Assembly (NCBI GenBank): GCA_039566865.1 | Contig: CM076959.1 | Coordinates: forward strand, 1,471,501-1,535,500 | Reading direction: 5' to 3' | From: Aurelia coerulea | Taxonomy: Eukaryota > Cnidaria > Scyphozoa > Semaeostomeae > Ulmaridae | DNA length: 64,000 bases | Notes under the pieces: generated by a model | Seen by the model: the letters and a program-made list of their open reading frames with translations, nothing else | Database searches by the model: none | What the model was told of the DNA's origin: nothing | Shown: positions 1 through 12,300 of the stretch, piece by piece | Layout: every line of letters starts with the position of its first letter | How positions within the stretch are numbered: the stretch's first letter is position 1 | Position numbers and translations under genes: made by a program

Positions 1-640
1 ACAACAAAAATAGTGGATTACTCAGCTCAAAAATTAGAGATCTCTCTGAAGAGTGCTTTTGTTATAAAATGCTCCATGGCCTTTATTAATTCGCATTATG
101 TTTCAAAAACACATACAATAATGACGTCAAACAAGCACAAAACCAGCACATAGTCCGTTCAATGGCTTACTGCGAACTCTTACTGTTAAATATTAAAATA
201 TGATCCTCCTTGCTGCCATGGCGAGGACATACTTTTCTCATCACATGACTTATTTATGTGCCGTATGGTGGTTAGTTGCCGTGGGTTACGCGAGTTTTCA
301 ATAATTCAGTTCAAAGTGGATTAAGTCACTAACGAAGAAAATAGAGCACTTTTTTTGCTAGAAAAGAAGTTTGGGTCGAGCGGACAAATTTGGTAAAGTT
401 GGGAAGGAAACGAAGGCACCACCCCCGTTCTGGATACACTGCTAGCTGATGGCAAGAAGTTACTGTCGATCCCAACATTTTTCAGTGAGTTTTTTATCTA
501 CTACTTCGTGCAAAGTGAGTTAACAATTGTTCAGAATAGACACAGGTAAGTTTTGTTGGTCTTCTTGCTTTGTTTTTCGTTATTTGCCTTCATATTTTAG
601 CTGAATTTTCTTTCATTTGAATAACATCGGTTGAAAAATA
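1..640. other. no recognised gene
   Basis: AT-rich sequence with no ORF of note and no repeat ends that I can define. A good splice-donor-like CAG|GTAAG lies at about 543-549, but no coding exon leads into it, so I do not call an exon. Confidence 0.4.
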
Positions 641-1249
641 CCTGGTCTCCCAAAAAATTGTATACAGATTTGGTTCACTCCAGCGATGTGAATTTAGCTT
701 TAATCAATGGCTAATAATCACTCTCAACATGTTCCTCGATAGTTAACTTGAACATAAATACCTCGTTTGTTGGTATTGGTGCTCTGAGAGCAGAACTATC
801 AATCTTAAAAGCTAAAATTTGCGTCCACCAGTAAACCAGAGCTTGGCCTTTTGGCCTAAGAAAATTCCTGAGGCACATCAACATTTAGAAATATAATTAA
901 TGAAAAATTAAGAAACTTCCCAATGGATGATTGGGGGGTGACTTCTGCAAAAAAAAAATAACGCAAGATTTAACATTGTTCAAATTTTATCAAGGCTATC
1001 ATTGATTCCTACGCTGTGCCTTAAGAAATTGCTTAGGCCAAAAGGGTAAAGCTCTGGTTTGCAGGTTGACACAAATTTGAGCTTACAAGCTTGATATTAC
1101 TGCTCTGAAAGTACCAATACCTACAAACGAGGTATCTATGTTCAAGTTAGCTATTGAGAAACATTTTGAGTGTGATTAGCCATTGATTTAAGCTAAATTC
1201 ACATCCCTGGAGTCAACCAAATCTGTATACTTTTTTTTGGGAAACCCGG
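641..1249. mobile_element. TA-flanked foldback MITE, family B, copy 1
   Basis: Termini are CCTGGTCTCCC at the left and GGGAAACCCGG at the right, flanked by TA. The two halves are rough inverted repeats: the left arm (ATACAGATTTGGTTCACTCC...) returns inverted before 1249, and GCTCTGGTTTGCAGG-type sequence lies inside. About 609 bp. Related copies lie at 8418-9023, 11658-12836, 34306-35320 and 43115-43312. Non-coding; TA duplication and size suggest a Tc1/mariner-mobilised element (inference). Confidence 0.75.
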
Positions 1250-1556
1250 TACAAACTTTGATTTGGAAAGTCGCAAAATGAAACTCTTGTATGCTTGCAC
1301 TTTGTTTTGAAACTGTTACACAACAAAATTAGCTAAGGATGAATGACACACACGGAGAGAGGTGTTTTGATGGTCATGTGACCAGCCGATCCCAGGACCT
1401 TTTCGTCTCTGTCCAAATATAACAAAAGGCTATGGGGACGAGGTTGCCTATCTACAATAAATGTGCAGATGACATCTCTTCTCTCATATGTGAGACAACA
1501 ACAGCAACAAATATAACAACAACAGCAACAATGAGTGCATGATGACCGGATGGTTT
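1250..1556. other. no gene; CAACAA-rich stretch
   Basis: Contains a short CAACAA/AACAGC simple repeat at about 1493-1530. The only ORF is a low-complexity Cys-rich shadow of that repeat. Confidence 0.4.
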
Positions 1557-2700
1557 TTAACCCTATTTGGACCGGGGGGGAGGGCGTTTTTGGCCCCCCT
1601 ACCAAACTTTCTAAAATATTTCCACTGCTATTGTAGATGTGGCGCTGCAACTCCTTGATTTTTCCTAAAATTTAATTGGCAATCAAAGTTTAGAAATTCC
1701 ATGGTCCATTGTTGTACCACGTGACCTCCAGATGCCCTTATTTGCAGACTGGTCACAAAGAAAATCTTAAATTCCTCGCCAAATTCTTGCAAATAGCGCT
1801 AATGATAAAGTTATATACACCATTCGATCGGTCTTGAAGAGTACTTTCATTTGATATACCGGGTGCGCCAAAATAAACTATGCACGTTTGACAGGCCACA
1901 ATAAATCGTACACAGGTCCGATTTTGGAAATTTATGACTTAATCATTAGCAGAAAGCCTGAATTAGATACTGGGATTTTTGCAAATTTTTTCATTTTCCG
2001 TTTATAGAGCTAGAAGCGAGTTTCCTAAAATGTTAGTTTTCGAAAAACACTGAAAATGATAAAAAACATCGATCAAGTTTTCTAAAGAATCGACATGAAT
2101 GGGCAAAGAGAGAACTTGTTCGTGGTGATTTTGGATTTAAAAATCGACCAATTGTAATCTGCTGTAAGAGAATTCATACTAAACCCCCAAATCCCCCTGA
2201 AAACGTTTTCTCTTTGTTCATTCATGTTGAATCTTTCAAAACTTGATCGACGTTTTTTGATCGTTTTCAATGTTTTCAAAAACGAACATTTTAAGAAACT
2301 GGTTTCTGGCTCTAAAAACTGATGACGGAAAAATTTGCAAAATGTCCTAGAACCTAATTCAGGCTTTCTGCTAACGATTAAGTCATAAATCTTCAAAATC
2401 GGTTCAGTGTATGATTTATTGTGGCCTGCCAAACGTGCATAGTTTATTTTGGCGCACCCGGTATAGTTTGTTTATATTTGCTGACATCAGCAACTTTTGA
2501 TATCCATGACGTCACTTATCTTTATGACGTCATAGAATGAATGAATTAAGGCAATTGCAGAAAACAGTGTCAGGTTCCTTATTACTAACTATTTTCACTA
2601 ATTGGAGGTCTAAAAATAAGAAAATAATTCACAATAGAAATCTCAATTAGTCTATTCAATGGCTAATTGCTCTTAATTAGCAAAATTTGGAAGTTACATT
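1557..2700. mobile_element. TTAA-type MITE, left end, with nested insertion
   Basis: TTAA at 1557-1560 is followed by CCCTATTTGGACC and a G-run/C-run hairpin with loop GGGCGTTTTTGGCCC. This matches the left end of piggyBac-like TTAA elements. Sequence around 1800-1857 and 2464-2560 (TTTGCTGACATCAGCA, then two TGACGTCA-like sites) recurs at 47,720-47,850, so the body is a real repeat. The right TTAA end is not visible here, probably removed by the LINE end at about 2740. The TA-flanked MITE 1859-2461 is inserted into this element. Confidence 0.65.
1859..2461. mobile_element. TA-flanked foldback MITE, family A, copy 1
   Basis: Exactly 603 bp between TA duplications (1857-1858 and 2462-2463). 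Termini are CCGGGTGCGCCAAAATAAAC and its inverse. Inverted-repeat arms continue through GCAGAAAGCCTGAATTAG to near the centre, so the whole element is one imperfect hairpin. No coding capacity. The second copy (37229-37831) is also 603 bp. Nested in the TTAA-type element starting at 1557. Confidence 0.92.
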
Positions 2701-2729
2701 GAATTAACTGTGTAAGCTGGCCGATGGTT

Positions 2730-2866
2730 TGGTTTTGATTCATTTTCTAATCTGGTCGAACAATGCGCATCCATGCAGTAATAACGGCCCCCTGAAAAGC
2801 AGTTCATATGGATTGACGGGGCTACCGTGCCTAAATAAATAAAAATGAAAATGAATGAAATGAATA
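2730..2866 (+). mobile_element. CR1/L2-like LINE 3' end (solo)
   Basis: Only the 3' UTR and tail remain: GGCCCCCTGAAAAGCAGTTC, then GGGGCTACCGTGCC, then an (AAATG/AATG)n tail. The same stem-loop-forming block ends the LINE copies at 19285 (+) and 43885 (-). It is a 5'-truncated insertion without coding sequence. Confidence 0.75.
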
Positions 2867-4674
2867 AAGAGTTAAACGTTTATATTTGTGAAAAAAGAAC
2901 ACATTTTCTCAATCGATTCAATTTTTCAACTGATGCACCAAAATTTACAAAGGAATTAAAACCACATCTTATTTTAATTTGTTCGAATAATCTGCCTCCT
3001 GGTGCTATATTTTGTGTTAGAAAAAAAGCAGAATCATGAAATAATCATCTGTGATGAATTTAAAGATATGTAACAATTGCTCCAACCATCTGTTACAATT
3101 GTCCCGTGTAAAACCGGGGCAATTGTAACACTTGACGACTGGTTTTTAAACTATCAGAGCGTCACAAATAATTGGTTCCATTTGATGGAAACTAATGTCT
3201 ATTTTATTCCAAGGAATGCAACTACAATATCATTTATCTTCAAAAGCACAATTAATCATTATTAAGACGATATGGCTGATTTTTGAAAAAGTGTTACAAT
3301 TGACCCGGTCACCCCTATACGTGTGTTCATAGTTTCCATTGCGAAAGCATTATCATCATTGTCGCGACACTACAGGATAATGGTTTCTTCTAACCTCAGC
3401 AGTTTCGAAAATGCCAATCTAAATGACTTTCGGCTTTTCTTGCAACCGCTATGTACGTTCCATGTTTTAACAAACTTTTCACAAGCTTTTTTCCTCATTT
3501 GGTCTTTTTATTTTACTTAACATTATTCCATCTTCATTTCGAGTTGTATAAATTTTAGTTTGCCTTTAAAAAAATTGAATCAACCTTTTTAAAAAAGTAA
3601 TACGAGAAAAAATGGTCTCTAAGCCAAGGACCTAAAGTCTGGTACAGTCTACACTCTGACGTAAATCTGCTAAGAACGTCCACAGTTACAAATATAAGAT
3701 AAAGGACAAATTCTTTAACCCTGCAAAATAAAGAAAACAGCACCTATACGTATTTTTTCACAAGAAAACCGCTCGTAAGAAATGGTAGGCTCAATTTTTT
3801 GAAAGTTTAGCAATACCCCTACCTGAATTTAAAAACCTAAGAAACTTTTGTAATTTGCAGTTTTGATATTCCTAGCGTACTCAGAAATGTTTGATATTGT
3901 ACAGTTATAGCAACTGCTTGAACACTATTTTGATTGTGAATTATATTATTAACTTGTTTTGAGATCTTATTAAGTCATTTGGGAGCCCAAATTAACTCTA
4001 CACTTCCGGCATTAAGAATATAAGAAACCCGTGAGAGACTTTTGGTAGCAAAATGGCCCAAAAATTTAAGAAACTGCCTACCAGCCCCAGACTTTAGTTT
4101 CTTATTAACAAAAACGTGTATAAAACAATAGGATCTGGTACCCAGGGTACCCCTATACAAATTCTTTTTATAAGAATTCTTAAAACTATCAGATTTTGAG
4201 TACTCAGAGTTTCTTACGAGTTTCTTAGAGGTTCCCATAACCATCTTCATGTTCACTACCTGTTCCACTCTGAGCAATTCAAAACACGGTTCTCATTTTC
4301 AAACATTACTCAAGTGCCTTCTGGGTAATATGAAAAAAGAAGCATGTGAAAACAAAGTAAAACTATGTCAAGGATTTCCTTTATCAAAATAAATAGTTTC
4401 TTTACTTATTTTTTCCCAGTACTGGATTGGAGTTTCTTAATTTTTTGGCGATCTGAGAGTTGAGGCATGGGCAGTGTCTTATGAAAATAATACGTGTATA
4501 TATTATTGAAATTCTAAAAGCTGCAAACAGAACTGTGGACATTCTTTAGAATGCAGCATTACTTTCAATTTCAATTTTTGACACAAAAACATTTTTTCTT
4601 TTCTTTTGTAAACAATTTTCTTTCAATGACACCTCTGGAGGGACCATCATAGAAAGAAGGAAGCACTCACTTTT
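2867..4674. other. no gene; repetitive intergenic DNA
   Basis: At 3065-3310 the motif TGTTACAATTG and its inverse recur, including a palindrome around 3090-3130 with CCCG...CGGGG, suggesting a small decayed TIR element. At 3810-4440 AAGAAAC/GTTTCTTA motifs recur on both strands, as in the foldback at 9342-9794. No ORF shows protein-like character. Confidence 0.4.
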
Positions 4675-4678
4675 TTAA

Positions 4679-5877
4679 CCCTATCTCACCTGGGGGGTGG
4701 ATTCCACCACCCCCCCCCCCCCCCAACCAAACTTTTATTCGCCTATACTAGAATATGCAATGCAGGATGCCAAGACTCCGCTACTTTGACTTTATATCTA
4801 TACTGTATCGAACGATGAAAATTTCAAGATGCTAAATATAGCCTCGTAACCATGGCAACCAATGTTTTACTGTGTAGTCAACAAAATGTGCATAATTTTT
4901 TTTAATTGTTGCAAATTTTAATCTCAAATATATGAAAATTATACTTTCACATGTATTTGATGATATCCAACTCAACTTGAAACAAAAAATTTCAATTTAG
5001 TGCCTCATTTCATATTTTCAATCATGTTGGTAACAATCATAGCCCTGTCCACAAGTTGCTCGGCAACTTTCGGGCAACTTGAAGTCTTTTGGGCAACTTT
5101 TAGGAATTTTGGCAACTTTTGCAACATTGAGAAACTTGTGCTTATTTTAGCAATATTAGAACAATTTCTATAATATTGTGTTTATTCTCTGCAACAGTAA
5201 TGAAAATAGACATGGAAAGGATCTGTTTTCTGGTCAGGCTGGGATTCAACGTCATGGTTTGTGAAGAACTGGTCTTTGAAATTAACGATTTGTGACTATG
5301 ATCAGTGTGATGACGATGATGATTATGACAACGATGATTATTATTAATCATCAATTAATGTTGTTGGTGTGGTTGTTGTTGTTTATAAGCAACAAATGGT
5401 TCCTGCTGAAATGTTGAAGATGTGTTACATGGTTCCAACTGCATTAGCGTCAAAAGGTTCAAACTTCCAGGAAGCTGCAGTTACCTCATGAAAGAAAATG
5501 TCGAAATAGAATAAAAAGACACTTCTCGAAGCATCCTTGGCGCTAATTTTTGAGCAACTTTTTGAAAAAGTGGCAACTTTTGAGCAACTTTTCAGGAAAT
5601 TATGAGCAACTTTTAGAGATATTTCGAGCAACTTGTGGACAGGGCTAAACAATCATGATAATCATAACTTAAAATCTTCTTATTGTCATAGCAACGATAA
5701 CAATAGAGATAATTTGATTTAATCATGTGATTTTGATTGTTTGCATCAAAGTATATATATTTACCAATTTTAAAGATTGTAGCTACTACAACAGCGAAGA
5801 AAAAGAGGGGGGGGGGGGTTGAATCCCCCCCCCCCCCTCAGGTATTGACCGCTTCAAAACGCCCAGGTGAGATAGGG
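4679..5877. mobile_element. TTAA-flanked (piggyBac-like) MITE
   Basis: TTAA at 4675-4678 and 5878-5881. Termini are CCCTATCTCACCTGGG and the exact inverse CCCAGGTGAGATAGGG. A poly-G/poly-C hairpin lies just inside each end (loops near GGTGGATTCCACC and GGTTGAATCC). No transposase ORF, so non-autonomous. It hosts a separate hAT-type MITE at 5040-5647. Confidence 0.9.
5040..5647. mobile_element. hAT-type MITE nested in TTAA element
   Basis: 8-bp TSD AACAATCA (5032-5039 and 5648-5655). Terminal inverted repeats are TAGCCCTGTCCACAAGTTGC and its inverse. Subterminal GCAACTTTT/AAAAGTTGC repeats occur near both ends (for example 5068-5120 and 5570-5610), resembling the arrays that hAT transposases bind. 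Internal sequence includes GATGAT-rich simple repeat. Non-coding, 608 bp. Confidence 0.92.
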
Positions 5878-5881
5878 TTAA

Positions 5882-6245
5882 TGCTATACCTGCCATTTTA
5901 AACAACGTGTCTTTTGGATTTTAAAGTTTATTTTGCCTATAACGAACGTTCTTTCAAGTTGTGGAAACTTATTAGGAGAAAAGTGAAAAACAAAGAAACA
6001 AACATAGCTACCAACAATACTCACTGGGTTGCCAACTACGTTTCCAAATGCTAAGAAATTGTACAGTTATTTCCTCAGTAAAAGTGAGAACATAGATTCG
6101 AAACAGCAATTTGAACGTCACAGTTTTTCTAGTAAAGTATTCATAGAAGGCTGAAGGCCAAAAACATCGAACTGATGGCAACCACTTACGGGAAATGCGC
6201 AACCTTGCGGGATCATTTATTTTTATAGGATCCTCTCATGAAGGG
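5882..6245. other. upstream region of the protease gene
   Basis: Sequence between the TTAA element and the TATA box. No repeat boundary or ORF that I trust; it presumably holds the proximal promoter. Confidence 0.4.
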
Positions 6246-6253
6246 TATAAAAT
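6246..6253 (+). promoter_or_regulatory. TATA box of the ShK-trypsin gene
   Basis: TATAAAAT, flanked by GG on the 5' side, lies 94 bp before the ATG at 6340. Transcription would be expected to start near 6275-6285, giving a 5' UTR of about 60 nt. Confidence 0.7.
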
Positions 6254-6339
6254 ATGGTCTTCCTGGTTGAATCTTTTATTATTCAAGCTGCAAGAAATTC
6301 GCTTGAAATACTAGCAACTCAAGATTATCAATATTGGAA

Positions 6340-6391
6340 ATGGATTTGAAAATTCTGTTCGTTTTCATTGGTACCATCATTCTTTGTATGG
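6340..6391 (+). CDS. exon 1: start codon and signal peptide
   Basis: ATG at 6340 opens a Lys-containing, strongly hydrophobic 17-residue stretch (core [10 protein letters not shown]). The exon ends in phase 1 at G|GTAAGA. The ATG is the first one downstream of the TATA box that yields a signal peptide. Confidence 0.88.
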
Positions 6392-9300
6392 GTAAGAAAG
6401 GTTTTTGTTCATTTGCTTTATATTTTCTTTCTCAGTTGGACTTCGCATTATATTTCTAACAGGTTAAGCTACAAGTTGAATGCTTTAAGTTTCAATTCCG
6501 TGTACACACAGTTTTTATAAGATACTCTTTATAAGAAACTCAGCTCTAAGATCACTAAGAAATGAGAAAGTTCAATATTGTGAAAAGATTATTTGAAAGC
6601 GTTTGTCGGAGGATTCTGGCAGAGTGTAGCAACGCAGTCTTTTGCAATTCAACAATCCAGGTAGCCATTCCAATCTACATCAGTATCTATGATAATGCTT
6701 TGGTGTTGTACATAGCGCCCCAATTATAACTGGAATTACTTTCACTTCTTTGTTCGACAGATTTTTCAATTCCCTTGTTAAGTCTTGGTACTTAAATATC
6801 ATTTCCATTTCTTTTTCACATAGGCGTAGGAGATAGGGGGCTAGGGGGGGCTGCAGCCCCCCCAATGTCAGAAAAATTTGCAAAAATCAGCCATAATCGG
6901 GCAGAAATCCGCCTCAAGTCGGGCAAAATTTTCTCAAACAATGGATTTTTTGTCGGGCAGCCCCCCCAAATTTTATCTTCCCCTACGCCGATGCTTTTTC
7001 ATCAACCCTGGTATCGCATGAAGCAGCGAAGTCTATAATCTGGCACTTGTTGTTTTTCTTGTCAACTATGACCATATCGGGTCTTTCTTGATTCGATAAC
7101 ATGGTCAATTTGTATTGAAAAGTCCCACAAGATCTTATATTCTTCGTTTTCGCATACATTATTATTACAATTAATCTACCGTGTGTCCCAAAAAAACGCA
7201 ACGGATTTGATCGGGAGTAGTGACAAGAATTTAGGTCCAATCAATCCAAAACAATTTTTGATATAATCCTTGATAGCTAACTTGAAGATAAATACCTTGT
7301 TTGTTGATAGTGGTGCATGGAGAGTTGGAATATCCATCCTGAAAGTCCAAATTTGCTTCCGTCTCCAAACCAAAGGTTTTGGGTTTTAGTGGGTTTAACT
7401 GAAAACGCGCTGGTCAGGGGAATCTCCTCGGTCATATGCATAGTGTAGTAGTGTGAGCATGCTAAGGCACACATGTTTAGGCACATATTTCAATTGAAAT
7501 TTGAAAGCTAAAAATTGACAAACATAACAATGTCGAGGGAAAAATTCATGAAGGAAGATATTTGTTCAATCATAGTGCACCAGCAAAAGGGCCAAGCACG
7601 AATGAGCAATGTTAAGGATCTTCTTATCCATGGATAATTTTCCCTTGGGTATAATTGATTTCTTGTTTCGTAATAATTCGAAGAAAGATTACACACAATG
7701 CATTTCATCAAAATCATGAAGATTGCAAGAACTAATTCATTTTTCACACCCAAGCAAACTACTTCGCGGATTACTTTCTTTTACGAGACAGATGTAGTGC
7801 TAACTTTTCGAAACTTTTGAAGCATAAAAAATGTCTTTTCAGGACACAATTGATGAATTTGATTGAAATTCTATTCAAATATTTTCCTCAGCATGAGGCT
7901 TTATTCTCTTATTTCACGGTAATTCAGGAGATTCCCCAAAATAGCTCGTTTGCAGTTTAGGCCAAAACCCAAAAGCTCTGGTTTGGAGGTTCAGGAAAAT
8001 TTCGACTTTGAAGACTAATATTCCCACTCTCCATGCACCAATATCAACAAACAAGGAATCTATCTTCAAGTTCGCTATTGAGGATTATATAAAGAATTAT
8101 TATGGAATGATTGGACCTGAATTCTTGTCACTAGTCACGATAAAATCCGTTGCGTTTTCTTTGGGACTCCCGGTACATACATTATACATTATGTAGTAAT
8201 AATAATGATAATAACAATAATGATAATAATATGAATAATTATCATTATTATCAATATTATCGTTGTTATTATTATCATTATGTATATGCTGACTTTGAAT
8301 GTTCTATTGGCATCAGCAGTCAATTGTTACCCAATGATCACTTTCCTCAAATTACTCAAAAAACCAGTCAAAAATATCTGGTGCATTCTAATACAGATTG
8401 AAACAAACCTGATTCTACCGGGTGTCCCAAAAAAATGTATAAAGATTTGGTTGACTCCAGCTATGTGAATTTCGCTTTAATGAATGGCTAAGCACATTCA
8501 AAATGTTCCTCGATAGTTAACTTGAACATAGATACCTCGTTTGTTGGTATTGGTGCTTTGAGAGTGGAAATATCAATCTTGAAAGCTCACATTTGCGTGC
8601 CCTTGCAGACCAGAACTTTGGCCTTTTGGCCTAAGCAAATTCCTGAAGCACATCGAAACTAAGAACTGAAATTAATGAAAAATTAAGAAACTTTTCAATG
8701 GGTGACTGGGTAGTGACTTCTGGAAGACAGAAGAAGACAAGATCTAATATTGCTCAAATTTTATTAAGGCTATCGTTGATTTATATGCTGTGCTTTAAGA
8801 AATTGCTTAGGCCAGAAGGGTAAAGCTCTGGTTTGCAGGGCGAGGTAAATTTCAGCTTTCAAGGTTAACATGTCTGCTCTCAAAGTACAAATATCAACAA
8901 GCGAGTCATCTATGTTCAAGTTAACTATCGAGGAACATTTTGAGAGTGATTAGACAGTGATTGAAGCTAAATTCACAGCGCTGGAGTCAACTAAATCCGT
9001 ATACATTTCTTTGGGACACCTGGTATGTCCCTGGTAGTAAATGGAGAGAGTTGTTATATTTGTTCAGTTTCTTTTCAGTTTTAAATGGAATCTAAGCATA
9101 TGATAAAGCATATGGATCTAAGCCTTTGATAAGAATAGTCGTACGAAGACAAACTTTGACACGCATCGAACCATATTTGTGCAAATGGTCAACGTCAGAA
9201 GGAAACACTGATATTTGATAGGCTAGAAATTGATCGCAAGTGGTTTGGAACCACTTTTATATGCTTAGATTCCCTTTAAAGCAGTGCCCTATGGCAAAAA

Positions 9301-12300
9301 CAGTCTTTACAATTCTAGTAGTTTTTTAGAGCAGGTTGAAAACAGTAAGAACCTGCTAAACAGAAACCAGTTTTTTTCAAAACAGCCTGTTTAGTATCTT
9401 ATTAAAAGGTCATTAATCTGGATACAGGCAGAAAGGTTTCTTATCACACGGTTAAGAAACCTTCAGTGATTTCAGCTTAATCTTTCATGAAAACACAGAG
9501 CAATCACTATCTAAGAGAATGTTCTCGTTACCAAGCATTCTCTCTAAATTTACTCAACTATAGAATACATGCCAAATTCATCATTATAGATGGAGATGCC
9601 TTTGCATGGAATCTTTAAAAAAGTTGGGCAACTGAGTTTAACAAAGATTATCAAATAGGAATTTCTTTGGAATCCTTCTATAAGAAACCTTTCTAAAATC
9701 AGGCTGAGAAGTTTCTTACGTGAGGGCACCATTTTAAAAAGAATCAGCTTGAGGTTTCTTATAAAGTGGTTTCTACTTTGTTGGTTCTTACTGTGGAGTC
9801 AACCACGTCTATTTTGCAGCCGAAAGCAAGGCAGATCATTCATTCAAGGGCAAAATCGTGTATTGTAAATTATAAAAGCTTTCCTAAAATCAAGTCAATT
9901 CCTCAGTCAAGGAACAGGGGATAGTACAGTAAATGCCCGCATATAAGAACCTACTTTTTTGAGAACTAGGCTGAAATAGGTTCTTATTTTAAAGGTACAA
10001 AGAAAAATTTCAAGGTATGAAGGTTCTTATTTGAAGGGTGCCTTGTATAGGCCATTTTAGAGTCGGCATGAAAGATGTTTAGACCTGTAATTTATTTTGG
10101 TAGAGTTGATATGGACCTAATAACTAAACCTAATCTTATAAACAGCAGCCGAGGAGATTCAAATTTTAACAGCCAACTGGGACAAAAATCAGCTTAATAA
10201 CGACGATAAAGGATCCACTTTACTACCCCTGCAATAAGAACATATTTTTCATCAAACTGAAACAGGTTCTTAATTACAAGGTGCATAAGTTAGGGAAAAC
10301 AGCCTCTAGGTTCTTAATTTTGTTGGTTCTTATATGCGGGGATTTACTGTATGTTTTAAATCGATCTGATAATTTTTCAGTAAGATTTTTCGCGAAGAGT
10401 GGAGGCATTGTTTTGATTCAGCCTGCAGAAGTACTGACATTAAAAGCTTGTTCCTTTTAGTCATCACAACATCTGCAAAATGCAAAGATCACCATCGATG
10501 TGGCACATATAAAGCAAAATATGGATGTGATAATCCAAGTGTGAAAAAGATTTGCTGCCAGTCTTGTCAAGGTCTATATCTTATCATACTTATGTCTATG
10601 TTGTGTCTATGTTATGAACATCCACAGGGATCATGCTTAAGTCCCTTCCTTTCATTGTGTACATGTAAGGGTTACTTGACCTTCTCCAAAGCAAACATGC
10701 ATGCCGATGATACACATAAGACAATTGCATCTAATGACACAACCAGAGCTCATACGCATGACAAAGAAAGAGCTGTTAAATATCAGTGACAGGTTGAGGA
10801 TAAATGAACTAAGGGCCAACTCCAAAACACTGAATTTATGGTTATTGGTCACCAATGTAGGATAAATTGAAAATTATGAAATAAAGGGTGTGGACAAAAC
10901 CAAATCTCTAAAATAATTATCGATGGAAGGATCAATATAAATCACTGACAGGAAAGCTAACAGGTGCTTTATCATCTTTGAAAAAACTTAGAGACGTTCT
11001 TCCCCAATTAAAGTTATGCGATGTACGCTCCCTTTAAGAGTCACCTACACTACGGAAACGTTGAATGGGGCAGCATTTCTTCCTCCGAACTTCAAGCACT
11101 TCAACGTTTGCAAAGCAGAGCCCTGTCAATTATTAAACCCGCAAAAATTAAGGACCCATGCCTATGAAATGACCAAGCATCGAGAATCTTATTCGTTTTC
11201 ATCGCTCTGTTATGGTACATATACGATTGTAAACAAGCTGCCCTGCATTCCAAATGTCCTGAAAGCCTATGGAATATGTTCCAAAAGAAATGCTCTGCAT
11301 CGAAATATAATACGAGGAATAATAGAGATCTCCATATTCCCATCCTAAGCTAAACCTTGAGTTTTGCAAGAAAGGGGCTCATTACTCTGGCATTAAGGCT
11401 TGGACTGATATTCAAATTAATATCAGAAAATTGTCATCGCTACGCATGTTTAAAATACATCTAAACAGGTATTTGAAGAGCATTGATTATTAACTCAAGC
11501 CCCCTCTAGAACGACTCCCTTGAATTTTTACATCATATCAATTTAGTTTCAGATTTGTATTTCATATTTTGGATTTTGAAGTATTTAACTGAAGCCATGA
11601 ACAAATTGTATAGATAGGCCGAAGTAACCATGATGTTTTAAGTTAACAATACAAATACCGGGTGTCCCAAAGAAGTATACAGATTTGGTTAACTCCAGCA
11701 ATGTGAATTTATCTTTAATCAATGGACTAATCACTCTCAAAACTTTCCTCGATAGTTAATTTGAATATAGATACCTCGTTTGTTGGTATTGGTATTTGAG
11801 AGCAGACATGTTAATCTTGAAACTCAAATTCGTATCAACTTGCAAACCAGAGCTGTTGCCTAGACTGATTATATGTTCGTAGGTTATCGCTATTGATAGA
11901 CTGATGGACGCTATAACTACGACTCATGGACTTACGCTTCCAGAAACGGACATGGCCTAAATCACCTGCTATTTTTTCTCAAAACCACCGACCCTAAATC
12001 GCCGCAAAAAGTGGTTTTCCTGCAGTGCTACACTGCAAAACAAGCTATCAGTACTTAGATGAATGTTTCTTCAAGCTAATAAAGCAAAAAACTCCTACCT
12101 ATAAGTGATATTTTGGTTATTTGGGGGCGCAAAAGACCTCGTAAATTCGCTCGTTACTTTGAGATTTTCATCGTTGCAGCAGTTCAGTCGAACGCGTTGT
12201 TCGAATTCGTTTGTTTGCCTTTGGCGGGAAGTTTGAATTGAAGAAGAATCAGCCAATCCCATTAAGTTATTTCAAGTCTTGCATCCTGATTGGTCCAGGA

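Noticed and set aside
543..549. Splice-donor-like CAGGTAAG, maybe a 5' UTR exon
   Set aside because: No coding continuity or promoter evidence; the protease gene has its own TATA box at 6246.
1493..1530. Cys-rich ORF at 1333-1650
   Set aside because: Produced by a CAACAA simple repeat read on the other strand.
10448..10789. 113-residue ORF that includes the first ShK domain
   Set aside because: Only 10461-10571 is exon; the rest reads through the donor into intron and RT relic.
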